The notes below the pieces were generated by a model. That model did no database searches, was not told where the DNA came from, and saw only the letters and a program-made list of their open reading frames with translations. From Amaranthus tricolor (Eukaryota; Streptophyta; Magnoliopsida; Caryophyllales; Amaranthaceae): 64,000 nt of DNA. The position numbers were made by a program, and so were the translations under genes. The stretch is from contig NC_080053.1 of NCBI RefSeq assembly GCF_026212465.1, positions 604,938 through 668,937 on the forward strand, read 5' to 3'. Position 1 is the first letter of the stretch; every line of letters begins with the position of its first letter. This document shows, piece by piece, positions 49,015-57,722 of the stretch.

Positions 49015-50263
49015 TTACGAAATGGAACCAGATCCAAAACCAAACAAAACAGAACAAAATAAATTTTCATCCTCCAAAAATCTTCAAACTACCCTATCCA
49101 TTTCAAACAAATTTACTCAACTAAATGATTTTCCCCCACTTCCATATTCACAAATTGTTCAAGAGCCTACTACACAAAATATTATTTCAAATTCAAAACA
49201 AAAAGAACCAACTACAAAAATACCAACACAAAGCTTTACCAAATCTGCATACATTACAAAAACCGAAATAGAAAATGTATATCTCACTAATTTTACAATT
49301 CCTCAAAGCCCACAAATTATTAATTCCATCAATCAAAAAACTTTTCCAAAAGGTTGCGAATGGATACCAGAAAATCGTTTTAAAACTCAAAGGTTTTATG
49401 AATTTATTTTAGTAGATTCAAACTCTGTTGAAATCCAACATATCAAGGATTCTTCAGAAAAAATAATTTATTCAAAATGTATTTTTAAGAAAATTATTTC
49501 GTCTGTAGAATGGGGAGACCCTTATGCAGAACGAATTTTTTCAAAAAGATTTTTCCCTCAAAATTACTCATACTATGATTACAAAATGGCCTGGTATAGA
49601 GCATTTTTATTCAGACCATTTGATCATTCATGGTTTTTTATATTTGACAAATATTGTCCAAAGAAATATCCTATGTGGTTTTATCATTGGTGGTATTTAT
49701 TTGGACCAACTCCTCAAATTTATCCAAAAGAATGCAATGAGGGTTTCACAACTTTTGTTGCCAATTCAAATTATCAAGCTTATGAAACTCCAGTCATGTT
49801 TCATGCAGAATTTAAAATTCCATGGATTCTATGTTGGAGTTACTGTCTCAAACAACACCTTCCACGTCCATATCCATATTCATTAATAAGAGAATTCAAA
49901 ATTAAATGGTGGGACAAATTTACCTTAGAAATTTGTTCAACAAAAAATGTTATCTCCTTTTTTCAAACCGGTATAAAAATGGAATACCAATCTCCATCAA
50001 CCACCAACAAACCTTCACCCTCAAAAGCAACATCAAATTCAAACTCTCCTCAACACAATAAAAATCCCAAAGTAGAAAGTCCAAATTCAGAATCATTATC
50101 TAAAGTCCAGAAAGCTATTCTCAAAAAGATTCTTGAAGATCCACAATATGCAAAGAAAATATTATCAGAAGAATCCTCTGATGAGATTTTATCGGAGTTT
50201 TCAAATGAGTCTTATGATCCAACATTTGGTGGCCCATTTGCTCAAGATCCATACGACTTTTAA
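48959..50263 (+). CDS. ORF B, pararetrovirus-like second protein of unknown function
   Basis: 434-codon frame. Its ATG lies 56 nt before the ORF A stop, in the +1 frame relative to ORF A, so it is probably translated by reinitiation, leaky scanning or from a separate or spliced RNA. Visible parts: a hydrophilic, basic N-terminus (1-70); a central region (about 125-335) strikingly rich in Trp, Tyr and Phe, with WGDPYAERIF, YYDYKMAWYRAFLF, MWFYHWWYLFGPTPQI and IKWWDKFTLEICS; then a Ser/Pro/Asn-rich linker (about 345-385) and an acidic C-terminus ending QDPYDF. No enzyme motif, zinc knuckle, signal peptide or transmembrane helix is evident. A second ORF of unknown function after the polyprotein is, as I recall, the layout of florendoviruses; the aromatic core may be a structural or movement-related domain, but this is not shown. 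All five copies are identical, so the frame has not decayed. Confidence 0.85.
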   Translation: MPRKKNQQEKLKGFQSSDDYEMEPDPKPNKTEQNKFSSSKNLQTTLSISNKFTQLNDFPPLPYSQIVQEPTTQNIISNSKQKEPTTKIPTQSFTKSAYITKTEIENVYLTNFTIPQSPQIINSINQKTFPKGCEWIPENRFKTQRFYEFILVDSNSVEIQHIKDSSEKIIYSKCIFKKIISSVEWGDPYAERIFSKRFFPQNYSYYDYKMAWYRAFLFRPFDHSWFFIFDKYCPKKYPMWFYHWWYLFGPTPQIYPKECNEGFTTFVANSNYQAYETPVMFHAEFKIPWILCWSYCLKQHLPRPYPYSLIREFKIKWWDKFTLEICSTKNVISFFQTGIKMEYQSPSTTNKPSPSKATSNSNSPQHNKNPKVESPNSESLSKVQKAILKKILEDPQYAKKILSEESSDEILSEFSNESYDPTFGGPFAQDPYDF

Positions 50264-50285
50264 TATTGAGTTCACAAAAGTTCAA

Positions 50286-50431
50286 TTCAAATGTTCAACA
50301 ACTCAAATTAATTCATCCGGAAGCACAAACGTAAGCAATGACGAAATCAAAAGTATCATTCAAATGTTCAACAACTCAAATTAATTCATCCGGAAGCACA
50401 AACGTAAGCAATGACGAAATCAAAAGCATCT
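50286..50431 (+). repeat. 73-bp direct repeat (2 copies) with as-1-like elements
   Basis: Two tandem copies with a period of 73 bp. Each contains AACGTAAGCAATGACG (50328-50343 and 50401-50416), which closely resembles the as-1 enhancer of the Cauliflower mosaic virus 35S promoter (two TGACG-type half-sites bound by TGA bZIP factors). The upstream half-site is AACG rather than TGACG. Position, about 215-300 bp upstream of the TATA box, fits an enhancer. Confidence 0.75.
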
Positions 50432-50539
50432 CCAACAGTAATTCAAAGCATCTTCAACAGTAAAGCATCTCCAACAGTGATTCAAAGCATCTTCAACAGT
50501 AAAGCATCTTCAATAGTAATTCAAAGCATCTTCTACAGT
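50422..50539 (+). repeat. Six-copy AAAGCATCTTCAACAGT repeat block
   Basis: Six copies of a 17-bp motif (AAAGCATCTYCAACAGT with minor changes) spaced alternately 23 and 17 bp, so a 40-bp dimer is repeated three times. It sits between the as-1-like repeats and the TATA box and recurs in every unit. An enhancer role is likely but inferred. Confidence 0.8.
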
Positions 50540-50629
50540 ATTATAGTGTAACTTTAATAATTATGTTTGTACTATTTCTCTTTAATTTCTTATTGGAAGA
50601 GCAGATTGCACCTTATCTCTTCCTTTGTG

Positions 50630-50639
50630 TATAAATAAA
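50630..50639 (+). promoter_or_regulatory. TATA box of the full-length viral-type RNA
   Basis: TATAAATAAA preceded by a CT-rich stretch (TTATCTCTTCCTTTG), very like a plant TATA context. Transcript start is expected about 30 bp downstream. Equivalent sites lie at 57165-57174 and about 63700-63709 on the plus strand, and at 34750-34759 and 41285-41294 on the minus strand. Confidence 0.65.
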
Positions 50640-50701
50640 GTGTCTAGCTCTAAGATGAGAGCATCCTGTAATTTTTTTTTTTTTGTTTAAGTCTTATCTC
50701 A

Positions 50702-50707
50702 AATAAA
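50702..50707 (+). terminator. Candidate poly(A) signal in the leader
   Basis: AATAAA about 45 nt downstream of the presumed transcript start. In caulimovirids the poly(A) signal lies just after the promoter, so a circular template gives a terminally redundant RNA; the position fits. Another AATAAA overlaps the TATA box at 50634-50639. Confidence 0.45.
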
Positions 50708-50897
50708 TCTAACTTTCTTTACTTATCTTATTATTATCAATTATATAATAAGATTTATATCCACAAAATTATTAAATTATTTTCTCTATCGATCCTGTAC
50801 TCCCTATTGGTATTATTATCAATTATATAAATCTAACTTTTTTGTTTAAGTCTTATCTTGGAAGATAGGCCTAGCTGAACAACTTTCTTTGTTCAAA

Positions 50898-50918
50898 ATG
50901 ACTGAAGTTGTTTTTTGA
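50898..50918 (+). other. Short upstream ORF in the leader
   Basis: A six-codon ORF (ATG at 50898, TGA at 50916-50918) ending 3 nt before AAAGAAAAAT (50922-50931). That can pair with ATTTTTCTTT at 51013-51022. A short ORF ending immediately before a stem is the arrangement that drives ribosome shunting in caulimovirids. Confidence 0.5.
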
Positions 50919-50992
50919 GGAAAAGAAAAATTTAGATTTATTTGGAAGATAAGTAAATAATTTTGACTGAAGAAAGTTAATAATTTTGACTC

Positions 50993-51013
50993 TATGCAAA
51001 ATTTTTTTGCATA
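50993..51013 (+). other. Perfect 9-bp hairpin in the leader
   Basis: TATGCAAAA, a TTT loop, then TTTTGCATA. It lies inside the larger inverted repeat that follows the short upstream ORF and occurs in each complete leader, for example at 57528-57548. Confidence 0.6.
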
Positions 51014-51187
51014 TTTTTCTTTGTTCAAAATTTTGACTCTATCAATACAATTACTAAAGATTTTGAAATAGATAAAAACTATCTAAGAGATGAATTTAAT
51101 TCCTCTCACAATGCTGAACATCGAGATTGGTTTACATCTTTTTCTCGCTCCTTTAAAGACTCAATAAGAGATGTATGGTATAAAGAT

Positions 51188-54100
51188 ATGAATACTATTC
51201 AAATTAATATCCCGTTTTTTACATGGTTTTTATTGTTTTGTGAAAAACAAGGTATTGCTAATCCATATTCTCAAAATCACATATTTGTACAAACCAAACT
51301 TCAAAAAAATTGGGTTTTGAAGGATGGACAAACAATTAGTTCAGTTCATCCACCATTACAAAATATTACTTTTCCCTATTATGACCGTGAAATAAAGGCT
51401 AGTCCTTTTAAAGAAGGAAGAGTAGATCAAACAGATAAAACTCCAAATGTAGAAGACATCATTAAAATTTATCATCAAAATAATTTTACAAATCAAATCC
51501 TTCATACCGTTGCTACACAAGTAGATCAACTTTCAAATAAGGTTGATAATTTACAAAAAGAAACCTCTAGATCCATAGCCCCTAATACGATTGCATCATT
51601 AGGATCTAATAAGGTTTCTGCACCGCATTTCAAACCACCAGGATTAACTATACCTATGACTCAAATGTTTCCAAAAAATGGTTTTACTTCTTCTAACTCT
51701 AATTCTGCAGTGTTAGATAAAATTCAAAAATCTTTACAAAAATTAGCAGATAGTCCAAGTCATATTAAGGTTTTGAGTAAATATCAAAGTTCAGAGATAT
51801 CTTCTGATGAAGAAAATTCTGAGTCTTTAATCATTTCAAAAGTTGCAAAGCAATTTCAAGAATCTGATAATGATCCTCATCAAATTAATAAAATACGATC
51901 ATCTTGGAAGAATATCCCTACAAAAAACTATTATCCTAGGCCTACTCCTGTTGATCTTCAATATGAAGAAAGGTCTACATTTACCTCCAAATCCTTTTCC
52001 CCAGATATGATCCATGAATGGAACATAGATGGAAAATCTGATTATGAAATTCTTAATACTCTTCAAAATATGGGAATGGCTATTGTAGCTTACAAGGCAA
52101 AACCTTTGGATGAACAAATAATTTTTGGTTTTATTATATCAGGTTTTACTGGGCAATTAAAAAACTGGTGGGATAATCTTCTCACTTTACAAGACAGATT
52201 AGAAATTTTGAATCACGTTACTGACATCATGGATGATCAAGGAAATGTATTTCAAAAATCTGACTGCTGTGATTTCTTAATCATAGTTATTGCCTTTCAT
52301 TTTGTCGGTAACCCTACTCAAACTCTTTCTTCTGGAGAAACGATTTTACAAAATTTACGTTGCCCAACTTTAAGTGACTATAGATGGTATAAAGATACCT
52401 TCTTTAGTTATGTTTTACAAAGACAAGATTGCAATCAAAGTTTTTGGAAAGAAAAATTTATATCAGGACTACCAAAATTATTTGCTCAAAGAATTTTTAG
52501 AAAAATAGCTGAACATGATACAGATAAAGAACAAGCTCTTAATAATACTACTTATGGAGGACTTTTCGCTTTCATTAAAAAGGAAGGTCTTTCTTTATGT
52601 GAAGAACTCAAACTCCAAGCCAAATATACCTCTGAAAAGAAACAATCTAGGAAAGAAATTGGATGTTTCTGTGAAGCATTTGGTATGGAAGCTATTAGAG
52701 CTCCCTCTACAAAAAAGAAAATTAAAAAACAATTTTCTAAATTTTCAAAAGATAAAAATAAAAATTCTTATCCTTCTTATTATCGAAAGAAACGAGGAAA
52801 GAAAAATTTCGGAAATTTCCGAAAATCAAACAAAGCTTTCAAAATCTTTTGTTATTCGTGTGGAAAACCTGGACATAAAGCAAATGCTTGTACCACAAAG
52901 AAAAAGATTCAAGAATTATTTATTAACGACTCTGAGCTAGGAGATAAAATATCCAAAATATTATTACAAACCCCTGAGTCTACTTCTTCTTCTTCTTCAG
53001 AAAAGGAAGATGACGAAATTTTACAAATTAATGATCAAACTTCTGATTCTGAATCTTCGATTTCTTCCTCTCCTATCAAATGCATTAATGTTTTAACAGA
53101 TAAAGAGAAAAATGTGGAATTTCTTTTTGATCTCGTTGACAAAATCCAAGATAAAGAGATCAAAAGAGAAACCCTTTTGAAACTCAAAACTATGGTTTTG
53201 GGTGAAACCTCTACCTCTAAAAACAAAGAAAGTATTCCAATTCCTCAAATTGAACCTTTCAATATTTCAAAATTATTAGAAAAATACTCTTCCAAAGAAA
53301 TGACTTCTAAATTAATTCCTATTAAGAATCAAACTCTTTCGGTCAAAGATCTTCAACTTGAAATAAATAAAATCAAAGAAGACATCATTTCTATCAAAAA
53401 TAGTTTAAAGCATTTAGAAATCAAAGATTTCGAACTTGAAACAAAATTATCTATTTTAGAAAACCCCATCTATAAAGAAAATCTTTCTTTGGGAAAAGAG
53501 AAAGTTAATGGGGATGATGATGATTTTATCACTGTTATTAATAAAATTAATTTTCAAAAATGGTATGCACCAGTTACTTTTCAAATTGGAGATTTTCAAA
53601 AAACCTATATTGCTTTAATTGATAGTGGAGCGGATCAAAATTGCTTAAGGGAAGGATTAGTCCCAACTAAATTTTATGAAAAAACAAAAACTCGGTTATA
53701 TAGTGCAAATAGTTCACCCATGGATATTAAATATAAAATTTCAAAAGGAAAGATCATAAATGAAAATTATAGTTTTACTAATACTTTCATTATTATTAAT
53801 GATATTAAGGAAGAAATAATATTAGGCACTCCCTTTTTAACACAAATTTATCCTTTTTGGGTTGATGACAAAGGTGTTCATACAAAAATTTTAGGGAAAC
53901 AATTATCATTTCCTTTTTTAAGTCCCATGTTACAAAAAGATATTAATTTATTACAAAATTCTTCAGTAATACAAAGTATAAATTTAATAAAACAAAAAGA
54001 ATTTCAAATTTCTTCTTTAAAAGAAGAAATTTCTTTTCAAAGGATTGAAGAACAATTACAACAATCAAAATTGCAACAAAAAATTTTTAATTTAGAAAAT

Positions 54101-55549
54101 ATTTTAAAATCAAAAGTTTGTGCTGATATTCCAAATGCCTTTTGGGATAGAAAAAGGCATATTGTCACATTGCCATATGAAAAAGATTTCTCTGAAAAAA
54201 ATATTCCTACAAAAGCTAGACCCATCCAAATGAATTCTGAGCATCTTGAATTCTGCAAGAAAGAAATTCAAACTCTTTTAGATAAAAAATTAATAACTCC
54301 ATCCAAATCTCCTTGGAGCTGTGCAGCATTTTATGTTATGAATGCAGCAGAAAAAGAAAGAGGAGTTCCTAGATTAGTTATTAATTACAAACCTTTAAAC
54401 AAAGTTCTTCAATGGATAAGATATCCAATCCCAAATAAAAGAGATTTAATTAATCGCTTATATAAAGCCAAAATATTTTCAAAATTTGATATGAAATCTG
54501 GTTTCTGGCAAATACAAATTGCTAAAGAAGATAGGTATAAAACTGCATTCACGGTACCATTTGGACATTATGAGTGGAATGTAATGCCTTTTGGACTTAA
54601 AAATGCTCCTTCTGAATTTCAACATATAATGAATGATATTTTCAATCAATTTTCTTCATTCATAATTGTTTATATAGATGATGTTTTAATTTTTTCTCAT
54701 GATATTGATCAACATTTCAAACATTTACATATATTTCTAAACACTGTTGAAAAAAATGGTTTAGTAGTTTCTGCCACTAAAATGAAATTATTTCAAACAA
54801 AAATTAGATTTTTGGGACATGACATTTATAAAGGAACAATCAAGCCAATTACAAGGTCTTTAGAATTTGCAGAAAAATTCCCTAACGAAATTAAAGACAA
54901 AACCCAGTTACAAAGATTTTTGGGATGTCTAAATTATATATCAGATTTTTTCCCAAAGCTCAGACAAATTTGCATGCCCCTCTTTCAAAGACTTCAAAAA
55001 AATCCGCCTCCCTGGTCAGAAATTCATACTAAGACTATTATTGAATTAAAACAAAAAATCAAATCACTTCCATGTCTAGGCATTCCAGATCCATCTGCAT
55101 TCATGATAGTAGAAACAGATGCATCAGAAATAGGATATGGTGGCATATTAAAACAAAGAATAGATACAAAAGAACAATTAGTTAGATTTCATTCAGGTCT
55201 CTGGCTCGGACCTCAAAAAAATTATTCTACCATTAAAAAGGAAATTTTATCTATAGTACTATGCGTTTCAAAATTTCAAGATGATCTTTACAACAAAAAA
55301 TTTTTGATAAGGATCGACTGCAAATCTGCAAAAGAGGTTCTAGAAAAGGATGTCAAAAACATTGTTTCTAAACAAATTTTTGCAAGATGGCAAGCAATTT
55401 TATCAGTATTTGATTTTCAAATAGAGCATATAAGAGGCGAAAGTAACTCTCTCCCTGATTTCTTAACTAGAGAATTTCTACAGGGACATCATAATGCCAA
55501 GGAAGAAGAATCAGCAAGAAAAACTCAAAGGGTTCCAGAGTTCAGATGA
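51188..55549 (+). CDS. ORF A: pararetrovirus-like polyprotein (coat/gag-like, protease, RT, RNase H)
   Basis: 1453 codons, unbroken. N-terminal region with an aromatic start (INIPFFTWFLLFCEKQG). Coiled-coil-like segment about 95-125. Gag/coat-like core including GFTGQLKNWWDNLLT near residue 319 and WYKDTFFSYVLQRQDCNQSF after it. Lys-rich basic tract then CCHC knuckle CYSCGKPGHKANAC at 555-568. Ser/Glu/Asp-rich linker near 595-625. Coiled coil near 715-750. Aspartic protease DSGAD from residue 812. RT from about 1010, with YIDDVLIFS (YIDD at 1162-1165) and the FGLKNAPSEFQ motif. RNase H from about 1305 (Asp at 1311 in TDASEIGYGG). No integrase. This is a caulimovirid-type replication and capsid polyprotein. 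No movement-protein region was recognised. The frame is open for about 66 codons upstream of the ATG without another ATG, so the true start may be non-AUG or the original 5' end may be lost. Its end overlaps ORF B by 56 nt. Confidence 0.93.
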   Translation: MNTIQINIPFFTWFLLFCEKQGIANPYSQNHIFVQTKLQKNWVLKDGQTISSVHPPLQNITFPYYDREIKASPFKEGRVDQTDKTPNVEDIIKIYHQNNFTNQILHTVATQVDQLSNKVDNLQKETSRSIAPNTIASLGSNKVSAPHFKPPGLTIPMTQMFPKNGFTSSNSNSAVLDKIQKSLQKLADSPSHIKVLSKYQSSEISSDEENSESLIISKVAKQFQESDNDPHQINKIRSSWKNIPTKNYYPRPTPVDLQYEERSTFTSKSFSPDMIHEWNIDGKSDYEILNTLQNMGMAIVAYKAKPLDEQIIFGFIISGFTGQLKNWWDNLLTLQDRLEILNHVTDIMDDQGNVFQKSDCCDFLIIVIAFHFVGNPTQTLSSGETILQNLRCPTLSDYRWYKDTFFSYVLQRQDCNQSFWKEKFISGLPKLFAQRIFRKIAEHDTDKEQALNNTTYGGLFAFIKKEGLSLCEELKLQAKYTSEKKQSRKEIGCFCEAFGMEAIRAPSTKKKIKKQFSKFSKDKNKNSYPSYYRKKRGKKNFGNFRKSNKAFKIFCYSCGKPGHKANACTTKKKIQELFINDSELGDKISKILLQTPESTSSSSSEKEDDEILQINDQTSDSESSISSSPIKCINVLTDKEKNVEFLFDLVDKIQDKEIKRETLLKLKTMVLGETSTSKNKESIPIPQIEPFNISKLLEKYSSKEMTSKLIPIKNQTLSVKDLQLEINKIKEDIISIKNSLKHLEIKDFELETKLSILENPIYKENLSLGKEKVNGDDDDFITVINKINFQKWYAPVTFQIGDFQKTYIALIDSGADQNCLREGLVPTKFYEKTKTRLYSANSSPMDIKYKISKGKIINENYSFTNTFIIINDIKEEIILGTPFLTQIYPFWVDDKGVHTKILGKQLSFPFLSPMLQKDINLLQNSSVIQSINLIKQKEFQISSLKEEISFQRIEEQLQQSKLQQKIFNLENILKSKVCADIPNAFWDRKRHIVTLPYEKDFSEKNIPTKARPIQMNSEHLEFCKKEIQTLLDKKLITPSKSPWSCAAFYVMNAAEKERGVPRLVINYKPLNKVLQWIRYPIPNKRDLINRLYKAKIFSKFDMKSGFWQIQIAKEDRYKTAFTVPFGHYEWNVMPFGLKNAPSEFQHIMNDIFNQFSSFIIVYIDDVLIFSHDIDQHFKHLHIFLNTVEKNGLVVSATKMKLFQTKIRFLGHDIYKGTIKPITRSLEFAEKFPNEIKDKTQLQRFLGCLNYISDFFPKLRQICMPLFQRLQKNPPPWSEIHTKTIIELKQKIKSLPCLGIPDPSAFMIVETDASEIGYGGILKQRIDTKEQLVRFHSGLWLGPQKNYSTIKKEILSIVLCVSKFQDDLYNKKFLIRIDCKSAKEVLEKDVKNIVSKQIFARWQAILSVFDFQIEHIRGESNSLPDFLTREFLQGHHNAKEEESARKTQRVPEFR

Positions 55550-56798
55550 TTACGAAATGGAACCAGATCCAAAACCAAACAAAACAGAACAAAATAAATT
55601 TTCATCCTCCAAAAATCTTCAAACTACCCTATCCATTTCAAACAAATTTACTCAACTAAATGATTTTCCCCCACTTCCATATTCACAAATTGTTCAAGAG
55701 CCTACTACACAAAATATTATTTCAAATTCAAAACAAAAAGAACCAACTACAAAAATACCAACACAAAGCTTTACCAAATCTGCATACATTACAAAAACCG
55801 AAATAGAAAATGTATATCTCACTAATTTTACAATTCCTCAAAGCCCACAAATTATTAATTCCATCAATCAAAAAACTTTTCCAAAAGGTTGCGAATGGAT
55901 ACCAGAAAATCGTTTTAAAACTCAAAGGTTTTATGAATTTATTTTAGTAGATTCAAACTCTGTTGAAATCCAACATATCAAGGATTCTTCAGAAAAAATA
56001 ATTTATTCAAAATGTATTTTTAAGAAAATTATTTCGTCTGTAGAATGGGGAGACCCTTATGCAGAACGAATTTTTTCAAAAAGATTTTTCCCTCAAAATT
56101 ACTCATACTATGATTACAAAATGGCCTGGTATAGAGCATTTTTATTCAGACCATTTGATCATTCATGGTTTTTTATATTTGACAAATATTGTCCAAAGAA
56201 ATATCCTATGTGGTTTTATCATTGGTGGTATTTATTTGGACCAACTCCTCAAATTTATCCAAAAGAATGCAATGAGGGTTTCACAACTTTTGTTGCCAAT
56301 TCAAATTATCAAGCTTATGAAACTCCAGTCATGTTTCATGCAGAATTTAAAATTCCATGGATTCTATGTTGGAGTTACTGTCTCAAACAACACCTTCCAC
56401 GTCCATATCCATATTCATTAATAAGAGAATTCAAAATTAAATGGTGGGACAAATTTACCTTAGAAATTTGTTCAACAAAAAATGTTATCTCCTTTTTTCA
56501 AACCGGTATAAAAATGGAATACCAATCTCCATCAACCACCAACAAACCTTCACCCTCAAAAGCAACATCAAATTCAAACTCTCCTCAACACAATAAAAAT
56601 CCCAAAGTAGAAAGTCCAAATTCAGAATCATTATCTAAAGTCCAGAAAGCTATTCTCAAAAAGATTCTTGAAGATCCACAATATGCAAAGAAAATATTAT
56701 CAGAAGAATCCTCTGATGAGATTTTATCGGAGTTTTCAAATGAGTCTTATGATCCAACATTTGGTGGCCCATTTGCTCAAGATCCATACGACTTTTAA
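55494..56798 (+). CDS. ORF B, unknown function, plus copy 2
   Basis: 434 codons, identical in translation to 48959-50263, overlapping the preceding ORF A by 56 nt. Confidence 0.85.
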   Translation: MPRKKNQQEKLKGFQSSDDYEMEPDPKPNKTEQNKFSSSKNLQTTLSISNKFTQLNDFPPLPYSQIVQEPTTQNIISNSKQKEPTTKIPTQSFTKSAYITKTEIENVYLTNFTIPQSPQIINSINQKTFPKGCEWIPENRFKTQRFYEFILVDSNSVEIQHIKDSSEKIIYSKCIFKKIISSVEWGDPYAERIFSKRFFPQNYSYYDYKMAWYRAFLFRPFDHSWFFIFDKYCPKKYPMWFYHWWYLFGPTPQIYPKECNEGFTTFVANSNYQAYETPVMFHAEFKIPWILCWSYCLKQHLPRPYPYSLIREFKIKWWDKFTLEICSTKNVISFFQTGIKMEYQSPSTTNKPSPSKATSNSNSPQHNKNPKVESPNSESLSKVQKAILKKILEDPQYAKKILSEESSDEILSEFSNESYDPTFGGPFAQDPYDF

Positions 56799-57722
56799 TA
56801 TTGAGTTCACAAAAGTTCAATTCAAATGTTCAACAACTCAAATTAATTCATCCGGAAGCACAAACGTAAGCAATGACGAAATCAAAAGTATCATTCAAAT
56901 GTTCAACAACTCAAATTAATTCATCCGGAAGCACAAACGTAAGCAATGACGAAATCAAAAGCATCTCCAACAGTAATTCAAAGCATCTTCAACAGTAAAG
57001 CATCTCCAACAGTGATTCAAAGCATCTTCAACAGTAAAGCATCTTCAATAGTAATTCAAAGCATCTTCTACAGTATTATAGTGTAACTTTAATAATTATG
57101 TTTGTACTATTTCTCTTTAATTTCTTATTGGAAGAGCAGATTGCACCTTATCTCTTCCTTTGTGTATAAATAAAGTGTCTAGCTCTAAGATGAGAGCATC
57201 CTGTAATTTTTTTTTTTTTGTTTAAGTCTTATCTCAAATAAATCTAACTTTCTTTACTTATCTTATTATTATCAATTATATAATAAGATTTATATCCACA
57301 AAATTATTAAATTATTTTCTCTATCGATCCTGTACTCCCTATTGGTATTATTATCAATTATATAAATCTAACTTTTTTGTTTAAGTCTTATCTTGGAAGA
57401 TAGGCCTAGCTGAACAACTTTCTTTGTTCAAAATGACTGAAGTTGTTTTTTGAGGAAAAGAAAAATTTAGATTTATTTGGAAGATAAGTAAATAATTTTG
57501 ACTGAAGAAAGTTAATAATTTTGACTCTATGCAAAATTTTTTTGCATATTTTTCTTTGTTCAAAATTTTGACTCTATCAATACAATTACTAAAGATTTTG
57601 AAATAGATAAAAACTATCTAAGAGATGAATTTAATTCCTCTCACAATGCTGAACATCGAGATTGGTTTACATCTTTTTCTCGCTCCTTTAAAGACTCAAT
57701 AAGAGATGTATGGTATAAAGAT
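56799..57722 (+). promoter_or_regulatory. Intergenic promoter/leader, plus copy 2
   Basis: Same 924-bp region as 50264-51187, shifted by 6535. As-1-like sites are at 56863-56878 and 56936-56951, the TATA box at 57165-57174, the short upstream ORF at 57433-57453 and the hairpin at 57528-57548. Confidence 0.75.

Larger units (their letters stand above)
50264..51187 (+). promoter_or_regulatory. Intergenic promoter and leader of the pararetrovirus-like unit
   Basis: 924 bp between ORF B and ORF A, the only non-coding part of the unit. In order: two 73-bp direct repeats with as-1-like sites; a block of six short repeats; TATA box at 50630-50639; presumed transcript start about 50660; AATAAA at 50702-50707; a T13 run; and a roughly 500-nt AT-rich leader with a short upstream ORF, an inverted repeat and a perfect hairpin before the ORF A ATG. 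This is the arrangement of a caulimovirid full-length-RNA promoter (35S type) followed by a terminally redundant leader. Start and poly(A) sites are inferred from motifs. Confidence 0.75.
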
